Source: Tigriopus japonicus
Taxonomy: Eukaryota; Arthropoda; Copepoda; Harpacticoida; Harpacticidae
DNA length: 64,000 bases
NCBI GenBank assembly: GCA_010645155.1
Contig: CM021315.1
Span: forward strand, 1,194,782 to 1,258,781
Reading direction: 5' to 3'
Shown here: positions 30,009-41,077 of the stretch, piece after piece
How the letters are laid out: each line of letters starts with the position of its first letter
How positions within the stretch are numbered: the stretch's first letter is position 1
Translations under genes and position numbers: made by a program
The notes under the pieces: model-generated
What the model saw: only the letters and a program-made list of their open reading frames with translations
Told to the model about the DNA's origin: nothing
Database searches by the model: none

Positions 30009-33000
30009 CTGAAAAAAATCCAAGTGATGAGTATTTAAATCGGCTGAAAAAATAATTCTGTCGATCTAAGTCTCGCTCACTGTTTCATGTAAGAATGCAT
30101 TTCTGGAAAATTGTTCTTGAGAACATAATCTGTGGCTCCATTGGGTATTGTTCCAAAGCGAAACGGAGGCTTTGTGGATTGAGGATTCGTAAGGCGCCTG
30201 TCCTCTAGTCCTGATAAGTTGGTGAATTCTTCTCGAGTGATCATAAATGCAGCCAAGTTGGCAGTATAGATGGCCAAGAAGATAAGGGCAAACATGGCCC
30301 ACACATGGGCCATGAATCTGGCTGTGTATCCTCGGGGGCAGTCCACATTCACCGCTGCCTGGAAAAGCACCGCCCACACCAACCACAAAGTCCGGAGAAG
30401 CGAGAAACGACCTTGAGCGGGCTGGACCTGGAACAAGGGCATATTCGCAATTTTGAACTCATATGGGTGGTTTTATAAATTCCACCAATTTTTCGTTTTG
30501 CATGTACATACAAAATGAGAAGGAGAAAAGGGCCAAATGAAAGCTTTCCGTCCGTGGGGAGGAAGAAACGATCTTCTGCCTTGGTTTTTCAATGGTTCTT
30601 TGATTCAAATACTGTAATCCAATTCACAGAAATATGTAACGCATGGAACTGACCAGGTAATGTGGACCAGAAAAGAGGTCTCGCGAGGAAAGTGATGAAA
30701 GTATGAAAGTATGAAAATTTGAAACACTTATAAGCAAGAAACTTGTTGACCCATTAACATTATAGTCTCAAAATTGGAAGAACACGGATTTTTGAAAAAG
30801 AACATCTTATTTTAAATTTTTGTTTATGCTTTGGGTTTAAGATTGGGAGCCCATGTCTTCTTCATTCAGCCTTCTTTTGATTTTTGTTAACTCGTCAGAA
30901 TGATTACATTCCTCACTCCAATATCTTGTCAAGGATGCGATGCTTTTCCTGTCATTACTGCAGCTTTCTAACAAGATCATTGATAAGAGTAGTATATACT
31001 TGCACCCGCTTTTGGATGCCCCTAATCAATCAAATAAAACATACAATAACCCCTAATTTCCGGCCTAGTGTGTAATGACCCGCAGGTGGCCTGATTTTGG
31101 AAAAAGCAGGTGCACAACAAATTTGAACAAAGAAAAAAGTGATAGACAATAGTTTGAATTGCATCACTCAAATCCATTAATTACTTAAAATCTATTGAGA
31201 TGACTCAAATCCATTAATTACTTAAACTGTAATGAGATGACGTAATAACTTCACAGGGATGACTCATCATCATGTGGAAAAAGAAGCAGGTGCGCAACAA
31301 ACGTGAATGAACAAAGAAACATCACTAGAAGTACTTTTGACATGCAACATTTTTGAATTGCATTTAAACAAATAGACTAATTAATCACTTAAAATTTATT
31401 GCGGACAATTAAAAATGACTAACAAATCAAAAGTTTATAACCAAACTGCGGAAAGCGTGTTGGTTGCTAACGCAACCTGTTCATTGTAAGGGAAGAAGCA
31501 CCAACAAGGTGAACAATATTCTTAACATGCACTCAGGATAAACATGCACAGGGGAATGGTGAAAGGCAAGATGAAGAGGAAGACGGAAATGATAGAAGTG
31601 AAGAAATTGGAAACGAAGAGCTCAAGGTCCCATCACTCCAGGTTTTATTTTTGACTTGATAGATGTCAATTTGTTTCCTAAGAAGGATGCAAGCTCTTCA
31701 GCTATTTTTCTTGGAATCAGTCAATACCTGATCTTCCACCATGATGCAGCTTGGGCCACTATATGTTTGCTTTTTTTGTGTGTGTGTATGCATTGTTGAC
31801 GACATTCCAAACGTTTCTGCTCTACACACCATCTTTGGCTTGCTTTCTTGTTTCTCTTCTAACTGGATTTACACAACAATTTCTCGTTTTTTCAAGGTAT
31901 TTGCAAAGAGCATCTTTCTCAATTCTAACGACAACATCACATTCTCTTTTTGGAGTCTCTTTCTTGCAACACTGCTTTTGTATCCTCACTCAAAGCTCCT
32001 TTATAGGATGAGGGAATAGCAAAAGCGCACCCTGGTGGGTGGTTATGTGGCACCCGGTTGACATTTTTTTCTATGAATTTATTCATAAAGTCCGTGTCAG
32101 TATCCCAACAAAGATAATGACATGGAATTCCCCAAAAATTTGTTAAAAGTTGTCCTTTCTCATCTGTTTGTAGCATCATTTCACAGTCCACTTCTTTGAT
32201 TTTGATGCATCCAATTTCCTCTATGGAATTGTAACCACAGAAAGACAATGATGACTCACAGCGCTTTGGAGTTTAAAAGTTGTCAAGCAAAGATTTGGAC
32301 CGCAACATATGTGGTCCATGATTGAATGTTAAGTCTCATCTTGATCTCGCCTTGCCCCAGAAGTGTGCTGAACTCCTGACTCCACAAGGTCACAGACCCG
32401 TCACTAGAGTCAATTACCCGCCACAGAGATATCAAATGATGATTGTCACCTTCAATTCTCCTAAGGTCCAAGTTCATGTCTACAGACATAATTATGAGCT
32501 TGCCTTCACACACAATGCTGATCTTTCCATTTGGGCGCAGAACTGGCTCAAATGCTTAGACACATGTTGTTTTACAGACACCCCACTCCACCCACCCATG
32601 GTAGAACACTGCAATGAGAAACCTTTTTTGTCCCTATTTTGTAATCCCTCTAACTGGATAGGTGGGAGATATTTGTCCACAAGGTTGTCTCTCAGTCTAA
32701 ACCTACAATGCAATAAAAGCTTTCAAGTACTGTCACCCTTGCTTTGTTGGGGTTTTTTCTTGGGAAAAACATGCCAAAGCCGGCGTTTTTTCAAATCTCA
32801 ATTTTTTCCAGGATGAAATTCAAATGATGGATGAAACATCAGTGAAATGTGTTTGTCAAAGCTTTGAGTGAGGATACAAAAGCAGTGTTGCAAGAAAGAG
32901 ACTCCAAAAAGAGAATGTGATGTTGTCGTTAGAATTGAGAAAGATGCTCTTTGCAAATACCTTGAAAAAACGAGAAATTGTTGTGTAAATCCAGTTAGAA

Positions 33001-36000
33001 GAGAAACAAGAAAGCAAGCCAAAGATGGTGTGTAGAGCAGAAACGTTTGGAATGTCGTCAACAATGCATACACACACACAAAAAAAGCAAACATATAGTG
33101 GCCCAAGCTGCATCATGGTGGAAGATCAGGTATTGACTGATTCCAAGAAAAATAGCTGAAGAGCTTGCATCCTTCTTAGGAAACAAATTGACATCTATCA
33201 AGTCAAAAATAAAACCTGGAGTGATGGGACCTTGAGCTCTTCGTTTCCAATTTCTTCACTTCTATCATTTCCGTCTTCCTCTTCATCTTGCCTTTCACCA
33301 TTCCCCTGTGCATGTTTATCCTGAGTGCATGTTAAGAATATTGTTCACCTTGTTGGTGCTTCTTCCCTTACAATGAACAGGTTGCGTTAGCAACCAACAC
33401 GCTTTCCGCAGTTTGGTTATAAACTTTTGATTTGTTAGTCATTTTTAATTGTCCGCAATAAATTTTAAGTGATTAATTAGTCTATTTGTTTAAATGCAAT
33501 TCAAAAATGTTGCATGTCAAAAGTACTTCTAGTGATGTTTCTTTGTTCATTCACGTTTGTTGCGCACCTGCTTCTTTTTCCACATGATGATGAGTCATCC
33601 CTGTGAAGTTATTACGTCATCTCATTACAGTTTAAGTAATTAATGGATTTGAGTCATCTCAATAGATTTTAAGTAATTAATGGATTTGAGTGATGCAATT
33701 CAAACTATTGTCTATCACTTTTTTCTTTGTTCAAATTTGTTGTGCACCTGCTTTTTCCAAAATCAGGCCACCTGCGGGTCATTACACACTAGGCCGGAAA
33801 TTAGGGGTTATTGTATGTTTTATTTGATTGATTAGGGGCATCCAAAAGCGGGTGCAAGTATATACTACTGATAAGGAATCCTTCACAGTGTGAAATGAAG
33901 TGTCTGTGGACATACGTATGTTCTGAGTAGCTGCATTGACAAATTCCAAATGCAAAGAGTACGTACGAGTACTACACCATACGTACGTATTCATACTCAG
34001 ATAAAAATGAAGAGGGACTTTCACGGGAATCTTAGTTCCCTATATTCCAAGAGAAAACGAACGCAGTTTCTCTGTATATAACAGCTTTGAAAGAACCACA
34101 AAGTGCCTGGCGTTGACATCAAATCCTTTGGAACCTGTATATCTTAACCACAGCGAGTAAATGAAAGAGAGGTCTCAATCTAAAAGCCAACATCAAGTCA
34201 CAAAAAGTTGCACAAAAAGAGAGGAAAGAGTTGTCCATTCAAGGGAAGAAAGAAAATTGGTTTTAAATTATTTGTGCAACCCCAACATTCTTTTGTGCAC
34301 GCTGTCCTCTATTAGTAGCTATTGTGCACAACAGGAGTCCTAATTTAATCCAATTTTGGAAGCCCTTCTCCTGTCTCCCTGTGCACCACCCAACATTCCC
34401 TACCATTCACGGGAAAAACACAGTACTTCCCCACTTTCCTTGTTCTTGGTCTATCTTACATTCTAGGCAAGAGAGCCAAGATTGAGTCAGTGAAAAGAAA
34501 ATTTGGATCCATAGAATCAGTAACTAGCATTTTAGAGTTGTTTTGCTCTTCAGTGGAGGGAACTCGGAGACTTGAACCTTTGTGTTTCTAGAAACAACTT
34601 TGTAACCATATTTGGCAAAGTTGCCCATTAAAAAGTTGTAAGGTGCTTGTGATTTGGAGTGGAATGTTTATTTGTGGCATTGTCTGGGATTTGCAGCACT
34701 TTCTTTGGGAATAACCTAATTAGATAAAAGTGTTTCTAGAGAAGGAATGTTTTTAAGGTCCAATGTTGGCGAATTGAGCACTATTGCTATAAAATTTTGT
34801 CGAATGACGTATTGAATGAAGACATTTCGACAAAAGAAAGTTACCTCCAGTTCCCTCGAAGAGAATGGCTACCTTTCCTCCCCCTCTTGCCCTCCTCTCC
34901 CATCCTAATGAGATTGAAAAGAATTTCCCTTCTTTCCAATTCTCTAAAATATTTCGTGGATCTCTTGCGATGACGAACAGAGTCTTGTTTCACAAAGCGC
35001 ATACGATTCAGTCATTTTGTGGTTCTCTGAAAGCAGAACATTCGATAGTTTTATCTTCGAAGCTTCTGCTTTAAACCTTATTTCCTCTAGTTGCCTTGAA
35101 GAGAATGGCTGGCCTTTCAATCGGCCAAATTAATTGAGCTGAATTGATAACTAAGTTTCAAAGTGCCTTGACTTTCACCACCAAAAGTGCTGTCAAGTGC
35201 GAAACTGACAATGCAGAGTTGCCCTTGATAAAGCAGCTTTTTCTTTGCTTTGACAATAACAAACAATATTCTGAATTGTGTTGGCCAGAGTATGATTATA
35301 TAACCTGAAATTTGAGAGATTCTTTACGATACGAACTGGTGTGACAAACTGGTCCAACCTGTTTCAGGTTTGAAGGAGAGTCTCAAATGAACCTTAAGAG
35401 TTAGCTCGAATGGAAACCGACAGCCATTTCTGCGAGATTCTGTGTTCTGTGATGCTCCTATCGAAAAAGCATTTGAAAGAGCAATATTGATTGGGTTTTA
35501 ATCAATTAAAATGTATTCGTTCCATCATCAGCATATCAATTCTTCAAAGTCGGCTGGTATAGGGAAGGACGATAAATTCCTTGCACATTCAGAGTTGAGA
35601 AAGGTACAAATCATTTGCTAAATATTGGCTTTGTGATACTTAAACGTTAAATTGGGTTCTTCAAATCAACTTGGAAAGACACCGCTGTTGACATGATGAA
35701 GAGGCATTCAGTTGCACTATCATTTTCCTCGGGGAAAACGAGGCAGCAAGTGACAAGAACAGGAAAGGAAAAGTAGAAGTGAAAGCACGAACAAGAAAAT
35801 TAACTTTTCACTAATTGAGCTGCAGGCTAAATTATTTGCCTTGTCTCAAAGACCCAACCGCAAGCCAGCTGGTGGTGTCCCTAGAACAGCTGAACCAGGC
35901 TTAGGGACAGATCCAGGAGGATACGTTCTCGTCTTTTCGCTATTTCACTGAGTCAGTCGGCTTACCTTCATGTCGTAACCCGAAGGAGAGAGCCACTCAA

Positions 36001-39000
36001 AAAAGAAGATACATCCTGCTGCCACCTGAATAGCCACCAAGGCTACCAACATCCAACTCGCAGTGTCAAAGGGTTCCAAAAAGGCCGTGGGTGAAATGAT
36101 ACCGGTTCTTTTGGCCACCAAAATCGTGATCCCCGTGTCGAGGAACGGCACCGAGAAATCGATCACCTTTTCCCGACCAGAGTTGATCTTTAGTGAGGTC
36201 ATAACAATGTCAGTTTCGTGATTGATTAGCTCGGCTACAAGTCCGTTCCATTTCCCGTTAGTGACTCCGCCCCAATTTCCATCGCGGACGCGAACCATGT
36301 GGAAGTCAAAACTGAGGTCATGGGCAAACTTGAGAAGTAAATCGACACAGAAACCAGAGCAACATTGGAACATGGTAGAGTTGACTTTGCTCTTCTCTTC
36401 TGTGATGTTGACTCCAATCAACTCGGAATAGTCGACCATTTGACACACGACACCCTTGTTGGTTCCACAGGTAGTTGGGGGAGTAAGAAGCACGTAAGGA
36501 TCTTCTTCCAAGAATGAGACTCGAATGAATCGCTTCTCTGGAATCCCCTCGGGGGGTTTGAGGGCCATGCCCGGCCAGACTATGTCCTTGATATCAAGTC
36601 CACCTCCAAATGCGAGCCTTTCGTCCAGTTTGGCTTTGACTAGTTTTTCGTTCCCAATAGAACTTGGAGTGGAAGCGTTGCTTGTATTGAGTTCAGCATC
36701 AAATGTAGAAGGGCTGTCATCCAAAGACTTGGTGGGTTTGGTCCATGATTTCCAGATTCCAATCACTTCCCATCGGTTATTTTCTAGATCTCCTGCCTCC
36801 GGTTGCAAATTAACAATTTTCAATTCCACGGCCTTGCGGGACCCATCCTTGTTGAACTCGAGCGCGGGTTCACGATTCTCTTTTTTATCGTCCAAGATAC
36901 TAACATTCCTCAAAAGCTGGTAGAGGAACTCTCCTCTGGCCCATTTAGCTTGACCTCGGCCATCACACGAAATATTGGATCGAATGACAGCCTTCTTCTC
37001 GTCCTCGCTGAGGTTGGGATCTGTCACGAGACTATCGAGGGCGTGGGCGAGAACATCCATGGCTGGTTTGACTTGTCTTGTCATAGTGGCTCTATCAGTG
37101 TTAAAATGGACACCCAACATTCCCACGGGAAACTCTCTGGGTGCGTCGAGGGAGCTGCCAATGACTGATTGGGTAACTATCCAAACATATGCTTTTCCAG
37201 TGAGACGGAGACGACGGGCCTCGCTCATAATAGGGATGGCTTCGATGTTGGTGCTGTAGAGAATAAACACTCTGGCTTCGGAGCGGACCAGAACCGATAA
37301 ATCAGAGGCCTCTTTGAACACAACTGTGTCAAGAATCACTTTCTTTGAGTGACCCTCGGGGCGATGAGAGACCAATTCTCGTAGTACCTGTAAGACCAAT
37401 GGTTTGATGGAGGCGAAAACAGAAATGAATACGAGACTCCCCAGTCAAAAACACTTCTTGATATTAGATTTTCTTTGAATTGTGTTGACGTTAGAAGGCT
37501 TTTCATTGTGGCATTCAGGGTATTTAGGGGATTGAGGGGGCTGTTGTGCGCCATGAAAGTTCGATTTTCGCTGCGAAATGGAAAGTAAAGCACAGAGCGA
37601 GCTTCCCAAAAGTTAGCGACCAACAATGTTTTGGATCAAGAACTGAGTTGAGATGAGGGGTTTTATTCGCTAAGTCATGATATAGCCACAGGTTGTGGTG
37701 GGTGAAATGGAAAGCATGTAAGTTTGAATAATAAATTCATTTCTCAAGGCGTCTAGGAGACTCGTAAACTAATTTCAACGCTTAGGCAGGAAAAGCACGT
37801 ACTCGCTTCACAACTTACGTACGTTACATTATGCCTCTAAGGCTTCCAAGATAAAAGGAATGAAAAATTTTGTTCCGTTGAACCCAGTATATGAACCATA
37901 CATTGTTCAAAGAAGACAACCCTTCAAGACGAAATACCCAAATTCAAACATTTTAATAGAGAGGAAACTTAAGTTTTTCACCATGTTATGTTGCTACTGC
38001 TCCAGCCTTTATTTCCTACTTATAAACAACTACCTTTGTTTACAGAAACCTATTGAAGAACTCCACTCCAACGCTTGTAATTACAATGCAACCAAATTTG
38101 GTGTCCTCACGAAGAAAGATATCCAATTCTACACTAATAAAAGAAAGTTATTTCACTAAAACAAGCAGTTCCATTTTACCCCGACTTGGCCGACAGATGT
38201 ACCAAAGAGCTGGATATTAGAATAAACTTGCTATTACCCGAGAAGCTTTATCAATCAATACCATATGAGCAATCAAAAGACATAAATAAGATGAGCCCGA
38301 AACATTTATGTCACACCGTACGTTACCTATGTCTTGTGCCCATTGAAAGTAAACGTACGCCTTGTGGTTCTTGGCAGCATAGAACGCTAGAACCAACCCA
38401 CTACCCGTTTACCAACCCACCTACCTGCTGAAAATTATGGTGTCCCGCAATTTTTCCCGTCACGATGGAGAAATAGTTCCAACCATACCGATCCAAGAGC
38501 GTCAAGATGGCTGCCGCTTGGTGCTTTATCGTTGGGGCTAATTGCAATTGAAGACGATCACTACTCGCTGCGTGCTCGAAAGCCGAGTTATCCGCGTTCC
38601 AGGAAATCAAAGGCAACCCCACATACTGAGACAACTGCATGAAGTATTGGCTAGCCATCGAATGGCGGCCATAGCTTTCGCTGTCCGTGAAATACAGAAT
38701 AACGGCCGTGTTCTTCGCCAAAAAATGATCGCAGATCTTTTGAAGGACTTCCGTGGGCGCCGGAATGGGCTGTACCATATCCAAGTACGGCGCCACCTCA
38801 AATTGGTCCAAGAACTTCATACCCGATAATCCCATGGATGCCTCGAGGATTTGTTTGTTATACTCTCGTTCTTTGAACATCGAATAAGGCAGGACCACTG
38901 CCACACTCAGTGTGGAACGATTCTGGACGCTGTTCTGGCCAAAGCCAAATTTCCTGCGAGGCCCATTTTTCGACCCATGTCTCGAGTTGAGGTCGATGCC

Positions 39001-39102
39001 ATGAGATGGGCAAACAATAGATGTAAGAAAGCAAACCAATAACCACAATCGGAGCCAGTGTACTATAGCCCCATTAGTTCCACAAATGCCCCCAAACATC
39101 AT
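29165..39102 (-). CDS. Nmdar2: NMDA-type ionotropic glutamate receptor, GluN2 subunit
   Basis: Four exons: 39102-38425, 37387-35966, 30427-30081 and 30008-29165, joined by GT-AG introns in phases 0, 0 and 2, giving 1096 residues. Order: signal peptide (about 1-40), amino-terminal LIVBP-like domain (to about 500), ligand-binding S1 (about 511-657, with SLKINSGRE whose Arg631 should hold the glutamate carboxylate), M1 (about 668-689), re-entrant pore loop M2 (about 712-735), M3 with YTANLAAFM (754-762), S2 with [10 protein letters not shown] (835-844, Asp840), M4 (about 923-945) and a 150-residue cytoplasmic tail. The conserved [15 protein letters not shown] and [10 protein letters not shown] blocks place it in GluN2 rather than GluN1. 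With GluN1 it forms a glutamate-gated, calcium-permeable channel at synapses. The pore site that is Asn in vertebrates reads Gln723. The tail ends Glu-Thr-Val-Leu, a class I PDZ ligand. The 5.5-kb intron 3 holds a long inverted-repeat element. Confidence 0.93.
30081..30427 (-). CDS. Nmdar2: NMDA receptor exon 3 (pore)
   Basis: Residues 701-816: pore loop ([18 protein letters not shown]), M3 and the start of S2. The acceptor is TTCCAG/GTCCAG; the donor AAACA/GTGAGC leaves two bases of a split Gln codon. Confidence 0.93.
30982..33875. mobile_element. Long terminal-inverted-repeat element (Polinton/Maverick-like, non-autonomous) in intron 3
   Basis: The element is 30988-33869 (2882 bp). The left arm 30988-31997 and right arm 32860-33869 are both 1010 bp and looked identical wherever I compared them. 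The ends are AGTAGTATATAC...GTATATACTACT. Exact 6-bp duplications GATAAG lie at 30982-30987 and 33870-33875. Six-base target duplications, very long inverted repeats and AG...CT ends are the published hallmarks of Polintons/Mavericks, but the usual genes (family B polymerase, integrase, packaging ATPase, capsids) are absent. The 862-bp centre keeps a broken minus-strand reading frame. The assignment to Polintons is inference; the element itself is seen directly. Confidence 0.85.
31937..32800 (-). pseudogene. Degraded reading frame in the centre of the long-TIR element
   Basis: Three adjacent minus-strand frames, in shifting phase, look like one decayed protein. The first (about 32713) has [16 protein letters not shown] and [11 protein letters not shown]; the second (about 32513) has [20 protein letters not shown] and [20 protein letters not shown]; the third (32248-31937) has [20 protein letters not shown] and [20 protein letters not shown]. 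The third continues into the left arm and ends [19 protein letters not shown]; the same C-terminus is readable outward from the right arm on the plus strand. I do not recognise a family. It may be a relic of an element gene or a captured host exon. Confidence 0.35.
33876..35965. other. Remainder of NMDA receptor intron 3
   Basis: No gene or named repeat. There are clustered CGTACGTA motifs near 33910-33995 and a local near-duplicate, CGAAGAGAATGGCTACC at 34857 and TGAAGAGAATGGCTGGCC at 35098, about 240 bp apart. Confidence 0.4.
35966..37387 (-). CDS. Nmdar2: NMDA receptor exon 2
   Basis: Residues 227-700: rest of the amino-terminal domain, the S1 half of the ligand-binding domain and M1. The acceptor is TTACAG/GTACTACG at 37388 and the donor ATGAAG/GTAAGC at 35965, both in phase 0. 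Confidence 0.93.
38425..39102 (-). CDS. Nmdar2: NMDA receptor exon 1
   Basis: Residues 1-226. I chose the ATG at 39102 because it is followed by a plausible signal sequence ([17 protein letters not shown]); the frame stays open upstream to 39222 without need. The donor is CAGCAG/GTAGGT at 38424, after a full codon. Confidence 0.85.
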
Positions 39103-40251
39103 GCTGAGCCAAACATCACAACCACCACCACTGAAAGACGATGGGGACCGAAAACTGAAGCAAGGAAAACCGGGTATCAAGAAGAAAAGGAAGGAGGGCA
39201 TCACCAAGACCAACAGCACCATTCACATGAGTGAGGATCCCTCTTTCCTTGGCTTGTTTCGAGGCTAGACGAAAAACATTATTGCCGCCAAATGGATCTC
39301 AATGACTACTTTGGCCGCTAAACATTGGTTGAGATGGTCCATTTTTATTCCACACATTGTGCACAATAGAAATCTGCCATTCCTGCTTCTCCTCTCTTTT
39401 GTGCGGTATGGTGATTCTTTTCACCATTTCCTCAATTTGCCTCACCCCAACCAGGGTATCTTGGGAGTACCCATTGGCGAAATTCACGGAACCGGAAGCA
39501 ATCTTGTGTCACCAAAATCCGTGCTCTCAGGAAGATTATGACGACTGGCTGGCTACCTGATTCTCGTGCCAACACTAGCCTTCCACACGAAACAAAACTA
39601 TTTTCGTCTGCGATCAGGCTACTGATTTAATTACACACACGCTATCTGCACATCTAATACTTGCTCGTCTCAAGCTCTTGTGCTAACTGTGCTTGTTCCA
39701 TCATCACCTAATGGGTTCCCCTTTCTTAACCGTGGTGTCCTCGTTCCCGAGCCTTTGCTCTTCTTGTCTCTACAATCACACGCGTTCGTGGATTGTCCTC
39801 TCGTAATAGAGAAGACGGTTTTTGTGGTTCCACTTCTTTCTCACGAACGTGGATGATGCGCTGAGATCGACAAGATAAAACGAGACTCGCACTTGCAAAG
39901 ATCAAACGAAATGAAAACACACTACTATTTAGAAGAGGTTAGCAGATCAAACTGGGGATCAAAAGCGAAAGTGTGCATGTACATTAAAATAATTCTTTAT
40001 TAACACAAAAGAAAGAAAGCGCCAAAAAAATGGAAGGGTCTGATTGCGTTTTCCATTGATTTCGAATGCAAAATTGCTTGTCGTACGTCCAATTGATATC
40101 TGATTAGCATCGTCAGTGTCTGAACATTTGGTTCTCGAATCTGTAGAGTGCCTCAATGGATAGGTGTTTAGTAGATTGTCCTGAAAAAGAATTGAATTAC
40201 CACACAAAAGTGGGCGTAATTCCATGCAGCATTCCAAAAGATGTGTCGGCA
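39103..40251. other. Upstream region of the NMDA receptor gene
   Basis: Should hold the receptor's 5' UTR and promoter and the 3' UTR of the secreted-protein gene. A minus-strand AATAAA at 39996-40001, about 250 bp past that gene's stop, is its likely poly(A) signal. No TATA box was placed for the receptor. Confidence 0.4.
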
Positions 40252-41030
40252 TTAGCGGTCAATAAAACCGATCGAACTGAAATCTTGTGTCAGATACAGA
40301 AAGCAACCATTGCCACAAGTCTCAATGGAATAAGACCCTTTATCAGTTTGACAATTCCCTATGATGTAGGATTCCTCTTTAGAGAAGGTGAAGGTGCACG
40401 ATCCATAATTCTCTTGAAATCTCTCATAAAAGGCACTGTCATAAAAGCCTCCTGGGTTCAATTCGTCGTTTCCATATTTGAAGGATAATTCCGTTCCGTC
40501 AGGCAAAGTGATTGGTTCACCATTGAGCTTGTCAAAATTGATTTTGGCTTTGGAACATGATATTACGGTGACAGGCTGGCCTTGACACTCGGGAATGTCG
40601 CCTTGGTCGGAAATGATTTGGATCAAAGGTCCACTAAAATCACGCTTAGATTCATTGCCACTCTCAAACGCCGAAGGAGAACGAGAAGGAGGAGAAGGAG
40701 GAGGAGGAACTGGAAATGATACATCCTCTCCTTGGCATGTTCCAAACATCTGGAACTAAATCAACAAAGGGATCACTTATTTACCACACGTGTACATTTT
40801 GAAACGGGTGAAAGATTAGCTACGAAAGTGCACAAGAAAAAAATCAACATCACAACACCGGATCTTGTTAATGGATCAAAAAACACTCGTTGCAATAAGA
40901 AAAGAGGAAACCCAAAAAGGTCTTATTCCAAATAATTCATTGAGGGCCAGGCGTTATTGCTTCCACTTCTATTGCTTACCATGGATGAAAAAATAGAAAG
41001 AACGACAAACGATGTGCCCAGTAACAACAT
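40252..41030 (-). CDS. Small secreted Cys-containing protein, family unknown
   Basis: Two exons, 41030-40980 and 40749-40252, 182 residues. Exon 1 is 17 codons, MLLLGTSFVVLSIFSSM, a signal-peptide core ending at the donor ATG/GTAAGC. Exon 2 follows a TTCCAG acceptor in phase 0. The mature part has a Pro-rich linker (FPVPPPPSPPSRSPS) and then a compact domain of about 120 residues with six cysteines (CQGQPVTVISC, SCTFTF, NCQTD, ETCGNGC), seven with the one near the N-terminus. Exon 2 is intact and its Cys spacing looks constrained, but I do not recognise a family. It is probably exported and disulfide-bonded. It has its own TATA box and lies about 1.1 kb upstream of, and co-oriented with, the NMDA receptor gene. 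Confidence 0.75.
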
Positions 41031-41040
41031 GGTTTAAAAT

Positions 41041-41077
41041 GCGACTGGAAGGAAACAAGTTCTTCTCGGATTTATAC
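41041..41077 (-). promoter_or_regulatory. TATA box and initiator of the secreted-protein gene
   Basis: On the minus strand GTATAAAT covers 41070-41077, and CCAGTC, an arthropod-type initiator, lies about 29 bases downstream at 41045-41050. The ATG follows at 41030. Spacing fits a TATA/Inr core promoter with a very short leader. Confidence 0.65.

Noticed and set aside
31741..32019. Two paired hydrophobic frames ([12 protein letters not shown]...) in both arms, looking like a small membrane protein
   Set aside because: They overlap each other on the same strand and are antisense to the decayed central frame. They recur only because the arms are inverted copies, and the Phe/Leu/Ser content reflects T-rich sequence.
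39102..39222. Longer N-terminus for the NMDA receptor from the upstream start at 39222
   Set aside because: The extra 40 residues would bury the signal peptide; the ATG at 39102 places it normally.
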